Under the pieces are notes generated by a model. That model was not told the origin of the DNA. It saw only the letters and a list, made by a program, of their open reading frames with translations, and ran no database searches. A DNA stretch of 16,877 nt from an uncultured Lachnospiraceae bacterium (GTDB lineage: Bacteria > Bacillota > Clostridia > Lachnospirales > Lachnospiraceae): positions 1 through 16,877 of the forward strand of contig CAJUHN010000060.1 in the NCBI GenBank assembly GCA_910585935.1, given 5' to 3'. This document shows positions 1 to 5,628 of this stretch, piece by piece. Each line of letters starts with the position of its first letter. Position 1 is the stretch's first letter. The translations under genes were made by a program, and so were the position numbers.

Positions 1-132
1 CGCTTTCGCTCCGTTCCAGACGTAATGGTACTAAATTCGCAGCTCCTTGCGGAACGGCTCATTAAGTACCAACGTCTTCCAAGGGGTTTCTTTTGGAATA
101 CTTCCTTGGCTTAAGCTAGTTTATCGGCAGGG
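1..132 (-). repeat. Structured dispersed repeat, copy A (cut by window start)
   Basis: Minus-strand copy of the repeat family, missing its 3' part because the window starts inside it. Read on the minus strand it has the left arm (107-85), the conserved CCTTGGAAGACGT block, the pairing segments GGTACT and AGTACC, a short central hairpin, and CTGGAACGGAGCGAAAGC at the edge. The 51 bases at 57-107 are the exact reverse complement of 255-305 in copy B. Homology to the 5' flank of copy B (ACTAGC and further out) takes its 5' end to about 132. It is clearly homologous to the other copies; function unknown. Confidence 0.9.
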
Positions 133-219
133 CTAATTTTTTTTGATATGGTGAAAAATATGTGAAAGGGAAAATGATAATCACCTTTCTATATTTATTG
201 TTATCACAAGTTTCACTTT
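133..219. repeat. Spacer with inverted repeat between repeat copies A and B
   Basis: AT-rich spacer between the facing 5' ends of copies A and B. It contains nested inverted segments: GTGAAA (162-167) with TTTCAC (211-216), and TGATAA (175-180) with TTATCA (201-206). I see no convincing gene. It could hold divergent promoters or simply add to a cruciform. Confidence 0.4.
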
Positions 220-407
220 TCAAAAAGCAGAACAGCCAACGAACTAGCGGAGGTAAGGAAGTATTCCAAAAGAAACCCCTTGGAAGACGTTGGTACTTAA
301 TGAGCGGTTTCGCAAGAAGCGAAATGGCGAATTTAGTACCGCTACGTCTGGAACGGAGCGAAAGCGCGGTTTCGTTGGAATACTTTCTTGCCGGAGCGCC
401 CCTTTGA
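220..407 (+). repeat. Structured dispersed repeat, copy B (full-length reference copy)
   Basis: Best complete copy, 188 bp. Elements in order: closing segment TCAAAAAG (220-227), which can pair with CTTTGA at the 3' end; 5' flank AGCAGAACAGCC; left arm 255-277; AGACGT (285-290) pairing ACGTCT (344-349); GGTACT (292-297) pairing AGTACC (335-340); a central hairpin 304-328 with AAGAA loop; a small hairpin closed by GC pairs around GAAA (360-363); right arm 368-389; and 3' flank GCCGGAGCGCCCCTTTGA. The arms pair over about 20 positions with few mismatches. The core is more GC-rich than the surrounding DNA. An open frame across 162-407 has no codon-like conservation and is not a gene. Structured RNA or hairpin-forming DNA are both possible. 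Confidence 0.92.
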
Positions 408-457
408 TTTTAAGTAGGCAATAATAACTAAAAATAATAAAAAAATGCTCAAAATAC

Positions 458-486
458 TTGACAAAAGTTATATATTAGCATATTTT
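458..486 (+). promoter_or_regulatory. Promoter of the NiCo riboswitch-CDF transcript
   Basis: TTGACA (458-463) is a perfect -35 box, followed by a 17-base spacer and TATTTT (481-486) as -10. It lies about 45 bases before the aptamer, a suitable distance for a leader RNA that begins near position 493. Confidence 0.7.
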
Positions 487-527
487 AAATATAAATACTC
501 TTTGCACTGCATGTTATTTATTATACA

Positions 528-650
528 GTACAAACTGAGCAGGCAGTCAACTATTATTATTTAGATAGCTAAAAAAGATAGTAGTTGATGAAGCCGGGTT
601 GCCAAGTGTAACAACAGATGAAAGTGACATCTGTGGGACAGTAGTTTACT
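528..650 (+). promoter_or_regulatory. NiCo (czcD-type) transition-metal riboswitch aptamer
   Basis: The sequence has the linker motifs I recall for the NiCo family: CTGAGCAGGCAG, GAAGCCGGG and CATCTGTGGGACAG, arranged around a four-helix junction. P2 is TCAACTA (547-553) with TAGTTGA (582-588). P3 is GTTGC (598-602) with GTAAC (608-612). P4 is ACAGATG (614-620) with CATCTGT (628-634). P1 closes through ACTG with CAGT plus an imperfect outer extension. The class binds Co2+ and Ni2+ and has also been reported to respond to Fe2+. The downstream gene is a CDF exporter, the usual partner of this class. Motif comparison is from memory; no covariance search was run. Confidence 0.92.
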
Positions 651-675
651 TGTATTGTTCCATGGGTGTTTTTTT
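628..675 (+). terminator. Riboswitch-controlled intrinsic terminator overlapping the aptamer
   Basis: CATCTGTGGGACA (628-640), the 3' strand of P4 plus the conserved GGGACA, can pair over all 13 positions, several as G-U wobbles, with TGTTCCATGGGTG (656-668). Seven Ts follow at 669-675. Forming the terminator would dismantle P4 and the metal-binding linker, so metal binding should favour read-through: an ON switch for the exporter. Confidence 0.85.
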
Positions 676-761
676 ATATTTTAAAATGGAATATTTTAAC
701 ATCTCAAGTGTTATAGGGTTATCTTATTATCTTACAAGAAAAAGAATAAGGGGAGATATTT

Positions 762-1691
762 ATGGAGCAAACAAAAATAAAGAAGGCAAATAGGAATGAT
801 AAAGATATTGCGATGAGAGTTTCTACAGTCAGTATTATGGTAAATTTATTGTTATCCTTTTTTAAGCTGATGGCAGGAATATTTGGAGCTTCGGGAGCTA
901 TGATTTCTGATGCGATTCATTCTGCTTCTGATGTATTTAGTACCTTTATTGTGATGATAGGAGTGACTATTTCTAATAAGAAATCTGACAAAGAACATCC
1001 TTATGGACATGAGAGATTGGAATGTGTGGCTTCTATCATTTTAGCAGTTGTATTATTAGCTACTGGAATTGGAATAGGAATGAATGGCATACAAAAGATA
1101 ATAAGTGATATAGATAATGTTATAGAAGTGCCAAAAAGTATGGCATTGATAGCTGCTATAGTTTCTATTTTAGTAAAAGAATGGATGTATTGGTATACTA
1201 GAGCAGCGGCGAAAAAAATCAATTCTGGGGCGTTAATGGCGGATGCATGGCATCACCGTTCCGATGCATTATCTTCTATCGGTGCATTTATCGGTATTTT
1301 TGGAGCACGTTTGGGATTTCCTGTTTTAGATCCGATTGCGAGTGTAGTGATTTGTATTTTTATCGGAAAAGCGGCGCTGGATATTTTTAAAGACGCTACT
1401 GATAAAATGGTGGATAAATCTTGTGATGAAGAAACCGTAAAGAAAATGAGGAGTTTGATGATGGGGGAAACAGGAGTAAAAGGAATTGATGTATTGCGGA
1501 CTAGAATGTTTGGAGCAAAGATTTATGTGGATGTGGAAATTTCCGTAGATGAAAATATACTTCTCAAAGAAGCACATGAAATCGCAGAACAAGTGCATGA
1601 AGCGATAGAAAAAGCATTTCCTCAAGTGAAACATTGTATGGTTCATGTGAATCCGTTTATGGAAGAAAAAGATATTGTAAATAGAAAGTGA
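762..1691 (+). CDS. Cation diffusion facilitator (CDF) metal efflux transporter
   Basis: A 309-residue inner-membrane metal/proton antiporter of the CDF family, predicted to export transition metals. Hydrophobic segments fill residues about 20-205, followed by a cytoplasmic C-terminal domain (about 215-300) that in this family dimerises and binds metal. The transport site is visible as H53xxxD57 in TM2 (SDAIHSASD, D50 also nearby) and H164/H165-D168 in TM5 (DAWHHRSD). HPYGHERLE (79-87) is the usual TM2-TM3 loop motif. The C-terminal CMVHVNP is also family-typical. ATG at 762 follows AGGGGAGA by about five bases. The NiCo riboswitch and its terminator lie directly upstream, so Co2+, Ni2+ or possibly Fe2+ are the likely substrates. 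It would usually be labelled czcD; substrate is inferred from the riboswitch, not from the protein. Confidence 0.95.
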   Translation: MEQTKIKKANRNDKDIAMRVSTVSIMVNLLLSFFKLMAGIFGASGAMISDAIHSASDVFSTFIVMIGVTISNKKSDKEHPYGHERLECVASIILAVVLLATGIGIGMNGIQKIISDIDNVIEVPKSMALIAAIVSILVKEWMYWYTRAAAKKINSGALMADAWHHRSDALSSIGAFIGIFGARLGFPVLDPIASVVICIFIGKAALDIFKDATDKMVDKSCDEETVKKMRSLMMGETGVKGIDVLRTRMFGAKIYVDVEISVDENILLKEAHEIAEQVHEAIEKAFPQVKHCMVHVNPFMEEKDIVNRK

Positions 1692-1699
1692 TATGCAAT

Positions 1700-1728
1700 T
1701 TGATAGACAAAAGATAAAATCATGATAT
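1700..1728 (+). promoter_or_regulatory. Possible promoter of the S41-like lipoprotein gene
   Basis: TTGATA (1700-1705), 17-base spacer, TGATAT (1723-1728), inside the 72-base gap after the CDF gene. The -10 box is only moderate, and transcription reading through from the CDF gene is an alternative, since I see no terminator in the gap. Confidence 0.4.
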
Positions 1729-1763
1729 ATTTTATATATGGAAAGAAAGGATGAAAGAGAAGA

Positions 1764-3086
1764 GTGAAAAAGAAAAAATGGATTTTTTGTGTTGGATTAG
1801 CTTCTTTTATAGGGTTAGTCGGATGCGGAAAGAAAATGGAAACAAATATAACAGAAACTTTTAGTTCTATAGAAATGATAGAAGAGAATGATAAAAAAGA
1901 AGTAAAAATCTTAGAGGAAAATCAAAAGAAATTAGAGGACTTAAATTTTTTAGTGGAAAATTTAGAACAAAAACACAAAAATCTCTATGCGAATATATCA
2001 AAAGAAGAATTTGAAGCGGAAAGACAGAAAATCATAGATAAATTTTCTGAACCTATGACAGAAAGTGAATTTTATTATGAGTTGACACATTTGGTTGCTT
2101 TGGTTGGGGATAGTCATACATCTGTGGCATTTTCTGATTCAAGATATCAACATTTAAAGGCTTTAGGATTTGCAATAAAGAAATATGATGATGATTGGTA
2201 TTTGATGATGTTAGAAGAACAAAACCAAAAATATTTAGGATATCAGTTAGTAGCTATTCAAGATGTGGAGATAGAAGAAGTTTATCAAAGGGCGAAATCT
2301 ATTTGCTCTTATGAAAATGAAGCATGGATGGAGAATCAATTTTCTAATACGATTAATTTTTGGGACGCATTGAAATATTTAGAAATAGTAAAAGAAGAGG
2401 ACGAAGAAGTAACACTTTTTGTAAGAAAAGATAGAGATAGCGAAATAGAAAATTTTTCTATAAAACCTATGACATATGAAGAAATCATGAGTGCGAATAT
2501 ACTTACAAAATATCCAGAAAAAACGCCACAAATAATAGTACAAGGATTATATAGTGCGAAAGAATTGACACAAGAAGCTTATTATATTCAATATAATCAA
2601 TGCCAAGAAGCGGAAGATTTGCCCATGAAAGACTTTACAGAATATGTAGAAGAGCAGATTCAGAATAAAGGCTATCAAAAAGTGATTATTGATTTAAGGT
2701 ATAATTCGGGTGGAAATTCTAATATTTTTGAGGTTATGATAGAAAAAATAAGCGAGTTACAAAAGGAACAACAGTTTGAGGTCTATGTTTTAATAGGAAG
2801 CAATACTTTTTCTTCTGCAGTGATTAATGCTTGTCAATTAAAGCAAGAAATAGAAGCTGTATTGGTGGGAAGTCCTACAGGTGGAAATGTAAATGCTTAT
2901 GGAGAAATCGAATATTTTCAACTGCCAAATCTTCCAGTGACTGTTTGGTATTCTACAAAATATTTTGAATTAATAGTAGGGTACGAAAAGGATTCTCTTT
3001 ATCCAGATATTATAGTTTCTACTACATTTGAAGATTATATAAATGGAATAGATAGAGAAATACAAACTATTTTAGAATTGGAATAA
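1764..3086 (+). CDS. Lipoprotein with S41 (C-terminal-processing/tricorn-like) protease domain
   Basis: A 440-residue predicted surface lipoprotein. Residues 1-21 are a lipoprotein signal ending FIGLVGC, with C21 as the lipidated cysteine. Residues 40-75 are charged and probably helical. GDSHTS (115-120) matches the histidine-bearing motif of S41B/tricorn-type members (H118). VIIDLRYNSGGNS (307-319) and VYVLIGSNTFSSA (340-352) are the typical S41 core, with S350 the likely nucleophile. GSPTGGNVNAYGE (369-381) stands where CtpA-type enzymes carry the catalytic lysine; no lysine is present. So it is either a Ser-His enzyme of the S41B kind or inactive. The start is GTG at 1764; the best Shine-Dalgarno-like purines are weak, and no in-frame ATG offers a better choice. 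A serine hydrolase gene follows after 28 bases. Substrate unknown. Confidence 0.85.
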   Translation: MKKKKWIFCVGLASFIGLVGCGKKMETNITETFSSIEMIEENDKKEVKILEENQKKLEDLNFLVENLEQKHKNLYANISKEEFEAERQKIIDKFSEPMTESEFYYELTHLVALVGDSHTSVAFSDSRYQHLKALGFAIKKYDDDWYLMMLEEQNQKYLGYQLVAIQDVEIEEVYQRAKSICSYENEAWMENQFSNTINFWDALKYLEIVKEEDEEVTLFVRKDRDSEIENFSIKPMTYEEIMSANILTKYPEKTPQIIVQGLYSAKELTQEAYYIQYNQCQEAEDLPMKDFTEYVEEQIQNKGYQKVIIDLRYNSGGNSNIFEVMIEKISELQKEQQFEVYVLIGSNTFSSAVINACQLKQEIEAVLVGSPTGGNVNAYGEIEYFQLPNLPVTVWYSTKYFELIVGYEKDSLYPDIIVSTTFEDYINGIDREIQTILELE

Positions 3087-3114
3087 AAAAATATAAAGGG
3101 GGATAGATATTCAA

Positions 3115-4140
3115 ATGAATCAACAGCTATTAAATAAATTGGATAATTATTTAGATGAAGTAATTGATAATCAGGAAATTCCAGGTTCTATTATTTCGAT
3201 AGGAATAGGAGAGAATAATATTTTTCAAAAATTCTACGGATATCAACAATTAATTCCAAATAAAATTAAAATGGAAATGAATACAATTTTTGATTTAGCA
3301 TCTTTAACAAAAGTAGTATCCACATGGTCTAGTGTCATGATATTGATTCAAGAAAAACAAATATCTTTAGATAATAAACTAGGAGATTTCTATAGCTGCA
3401 AATTAGATGAAAGTGTAAAGAATATTACTATTCAAAATCTACTAACCCATACATCGGGATTATCAGAATCTACATTTCTTAAACAATATGGTAATGATAA
3501 AAAAAGTATATTATTAAATCTTTTGATGGAAAAAACTAAGTATCCAAAAGAAACACAAGTAGTTTATAGTAATAAGGGTTTTTTTATCTTAGGAGATATA
3601 GTAGAAGTCGTTTCTGGACAGAAATTAGAAGATTATGTAACAAAAAAGGTATGGAAACCTTTAGGAATGAATCATACCTTATATAATCCTACCGAATATG
3701 ATAATATTGCAGCAACAGAGTATATAAAAGAAAAAAATTTAGTAAAAAGGGGAATTGTGCATGATGAAAATGCGGAATTTATTGGAGGCGTTTCCGGACA
3801 TGCAGGAGTATTTTCTAATATACAAGATTTAAACAATTTTTGTAACATGATTGTTTCTAAAGATTCAAGCGTGTTACAACCATCAATCATTGAAATATCA
3901 TTTAAAAATTATACCATAGGAATGAACGAAAATAGAGGTTTGGCATGGAATTTAAATTATGATACGATATATAGAAACTATATTGTTGAACATTTAGGAT
4001 TTACAGGGACTGGTATATGGATTGATCCAATAGAAGGTATGTACGTAATTTTGCTTACGAATAGAGTACATCCAACAAGAGAAAACACAAATATACAAAA
4101 TATACGAAAAAATGTAAAAGAAATTGTATTTGGAAAATGA
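3115..4140 (+). CDS. Beta-lactamase-fold serine hydrolase (class C / PBP4-like)
   Basis: A 341-residue protein of the beta-lactamase-related serine hydrolase family, which includes class C beta-lactamases, DD-peptidases and esterases. The SxxK motif is S63-L-T-K66 in DLASLTKVV. LLTHTSGL (109-116) is the usual conserved block. The second motif is Y151-S-N153. HLGFTG (293-298) sits at the HxG/KTG position. FIGGVSGHAGVFSN (222-235) is also typical. No signal peptide or N-terminal membrane segment is visible, which is unusual for a cell-wall enzyme and suggests a cytoplasmic esterase or peptidase. ATG at 3115 follows AAAGGGGGATAG by about ten bases. It is 28 bases behind the S41-like lipoprotein, so the two are probably co-transcribed. 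I cannot name a substrate and would not call it a resistance gene. Confidence 0.9.
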   Translation: MNQQLLNKLDNYLDEVIDNQEIPGSIISIGIGENNIFQKFYGYQQLIPNKIKMEMNTIFDLASLTKVVSTWSSVMILIQEKQISLDNKLGDFYSCKLDESVKNITIQNLLTHTSGLSESTFLKQYGNDKKSILLNLLMEKTKYPKETQVVYSNKGFFILGDIVEVVSGQKLEDYVTKKVWKPLGMNHTLYNPTEYDNIAATEYIKEKNLVKRGIVHDENAEFIGGVSGHAGVFSNIQDLNNFCNMIVSKDSSVLQPSIIEISFKNYTIGMNENRGLAWNLNYDTIYRNYIVEHLGFTGTGIWIDPIEGMYVILLTNRVHPTRENTNIQNIRKNVKEIVFGK

Positions 4141-4191
4141 GTTAACAAAAATATTTAATTCAACAAATTAAATCAAATAACAATACAATAT

Positions 4192-4334
4192 ATGAAAATC
4201 GTTGAAATGATAAGGAAATATAGGGTGTGGTTTCTATATTCTATATAAGGCATAATCCCATTAAGAAAGAGTATGTAGAGATGGTGAAGCAGATTGTAGA
4301 AAGTGGGGAGAAAAATGATGAAAACGCTGAATGA
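4192..4334 (+). pseudogene. Probable remnant of hicA toxin gene upstream of hicB
   Basis: Two short reading frames look like the ends of a HicA-type toxin. From ATG 4192 the frame reads MKIVEMIRKYRVWF and soon stops. In another frame, 4224-4334 encodes IRHNPIKKEYVEMVKQIVES and a short tail ending TGA at 4332-4334. That resembles the C-terminal HxPHP-KxY-xKQI segment of HicA proteins and overlaps the start of hicB, the expected gene order. The central part, including the usual GSH histidine region, is missing. This suggests an internal deletion with frameshift. The resemblance was judged by eye and is moderate. Confidence 0.45.
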
Positions 4335-4680
4335 TTATATGGCAATGTCCTATCGAATGGAGATTGTAGAAGACAAGGATGAAGAAGGCTTTGTAGTTTC
4401 CTATCCAGATCTTCCAGGATGTATTACTTGCGGTGAAACTATAGAATCAGCAGTATCTAATGCACAAGATGCAAAAAGAGTATGGATTGAAGCAGCACTT
4501 GAAGAAGAAATTCCGATTTTTGAACCAGATAACTTGGAAGACTATTCAGGTCAATTTAAATTAAGAATACCTCGTAGCTTGCATAGATTGTTAGCAGAAC
4601 ATTCTAAAAAAGAAGGAATTAGTATGAAGCAATATTGTGTATATTTGCTTTCTAGGAATGATGCGATCTATTCAAAATAA
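4318..4680 (+). CDS. hicB: HicB-family antitoxin
   Basis: A 120-residue HicB-type protein starting MKTLNDYMAMSYRMEIVED. The N-terminal half has the HicB partial RNase H-like fold signature (GFVVSYPDLPGCITCGET, then AVSNAQDAKRVWIEAALEE). The C-terminal part, FKLRIPRSLHRLLAEHSKKE and following residues, is a ribbon-helix-helix or Arc-like DNA-binding segment. In intact systems HicB neutralises the RNase toxin HicA and represses the operon. ATG 4318 is preferred over GTG 4303 or ATG 4315 because GGGGAG (4305-4310) lies at the right distance and family members begin MKTL. No intact hicA is adjacent; only a possible remnant lies upstream. It may survive as an orphan regulator or as an antitoxin against HicA encoded elsewhere. 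Confidence 0.9.
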   Translation: MKTLNDYMAMSYRMEIVEDKDEEGFVVSYPDLPGCITCGETIESAVSNAQDAKRVWIEAALEEEIPIFEPDNLEDYSGQFKLRIPRSLHRLLAEHSKKEGISMKQYCVYLLSRNDAIYSK

Positions 4681-4871
4681 GGAGTATGTCAAAAAGCCTA
4701 AAATAAACGACAATCCAAAATTAGAAATCCATAATAAATAATGTAATTGAAGTAAAAATGAGCATTAAACAAAAAATTAGACAAAAATAGTTAATAATAA
4801 TGAAGAATACACCAAGTTTAATAAATACTATGTGTAATGTAAAATTTAAGGGAAACATTAGAAATAAATTT
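4681..4871. other. AT-rich intergenic DNA without recognisable gene
   Basis: Very AT-rich stretch after hicB. I see no ORF with a ribosome binding site, no RNA gene and no intrinsic terminator before the hairpin at 4872. Confidence 0.5.
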
Positions 4872-4926
4872 GCATAGACAAGGAAGTTTTCCAAGGCGGT
4901 TTTTTGGAATACTTCTTTGTCTATGC
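4872..4926 (+). repeat. Core-deleted derivative of the structured repeat, copy C
   Basis: A 23-bp hairpin with two mismatches (left arm 4872-4894, right arm 4904-4926) and a nine-base loop. The arms contain AAGGAAG, TTCCAA and TTGGAATACTTCTTTG, matching the arms of copies A, B and G. The whole core between CCAAGGC and GGTTTT is absent. It looks like an internal deletion product or, alternatively, a site that never received the core. It lies between convergent genes but has no T-tract typical of a terminator. Confidence 0.8.
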
Positions 4927-4980
4927 TAGTATCAAGGGAAGATTTATAGTAAAATAGAAAGCAATAATTTGAAACGATAA

Positions 4981-5580
4981 TTAACGAAAACTATTTTCTA
5001 CAATACCCGGCAGAAGAGTATAAATAGAACAGCCGATTTCCTTCTCAAATAATGCTTTTATCTCTAAAGTTTTTTTCCATCTGTCTATTGTTGCTGGATG
5101 GATGCCATATCGAATTGTTACGTCTACAAATCTTTTTTCTAAAAGACAAAAGCCTGTTGGCATAGCTAAAGCGTCACATAACTGCACTAAACGGTCGTAA
5201 TCATCATAGACAGCATCTGCGATAAACTTTTTCATAAATAAGTAATCATCATCACTTATATCAAATTTGCCGATAGAAGTGTTAATATCTTGTATCATAA
5301 AGGAATGAGAAATACATATCTGTGCTGCTTTTTCCCATTCACGTTCCATACAATAGCGGTATCCATCTATCAAATGTTTTTCTGAACTCACTCCAGCATA
5401 ACGTCCAATATCATGTAATAGTCCGAAAATGTAAGCTAAATCAGCAGATAATTGGTTACAGCGTAATGCGATATTTTTACAGGCTTCTGCCACATAGCGA
5501 GAATGATCTACCCAAGCTCCCGGATTGGCTTCTGACGCTTCTTTTAGCGCCTGTTCTGCAGTCTGTATATTTAATTCCAT
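4981..5580 (-). CDS. HD-domain metal-dependent phosphohydrolase
   Basis: A 199-residue cytoplasmic HD-superfamily protein. The metal-binding set is visible: H26 (VDHSRYVAEAC), H56-D57 (GLLHDIGRYAG), H69 and H92 (KHLIDGY, CISHSF) and D136 (QLCDALAM). HD enzymes hydrolyse phosphomonoesters or phosphodiesters of nucleotides; this one has no extra domain to indicate its substrate. ATG is preceded by AAAGGAG at a five-base distance. It lies 48 bases downstream of the amidase/choline-binding gene on the same strand with no visible terminator between, so co-transcription is possible. Confidence 0.88.
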   Translation of the reverse strand: MELNIQTAEQALKEASEANPGAWVDHSRYVAEACKNIALRCNQLSADLAYIFGLLHDIGRYAGVSSEKHLIDGYRYCMEREWEKAAQICISHSFMIQDINTSIGKFDISDDDYLFMKKFIADAVYDDYDRLVQLCDALAMPTGFCLLEKRFVDVTIRYGIHPATIDRWKKTLEIKALFEKEIGCSIYTLLPGIVENSFR

Positions 5581-5628
5581 CTTTTCTCCTTTTAATCAAA
5601 AAATTTCCTTAAGTTTTCAATTAATAGA

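Noticed and set aside
162..407. 81-residue open frame across repeat copy B
   Set aside because: It lies almost wholly in the structured repeat, lacks a convincing ribosome binding site, and other copies do not keep the frame.
220..407. Repeat copies as 5S rRNA, tRNA or CRISPR repeats
   Set aside because: No tRNA or 5S consensus arms fit, and the copies are too long and too widely spaced for a CRISPR array.
1..407. Copies A and B as the ends of an insertion sequence
   Set aside because: Only about 87 bp separates them, with no transposase, and single copies elsewhere show each is an element on its own.
599..793. 64-residue open frame before the CDF gene
   Set aside because: It starts inside the NiCo aptamer and crosses the terminator and CDF start in another frame.
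4153..4173. ATTTAATT/AATTAAAT inverted repeat after the serine hydrolase
   Set aside because: Entirely AT with no T-tract, so likely chance in AT-rich DNA rather than a terminator.
4872..4926. Hairpin C as a bidirectional terminator between hicB and the HD gene
   Set aside because: The stem is not followed by a T-tract on either strand, and its arms match the repeat family.
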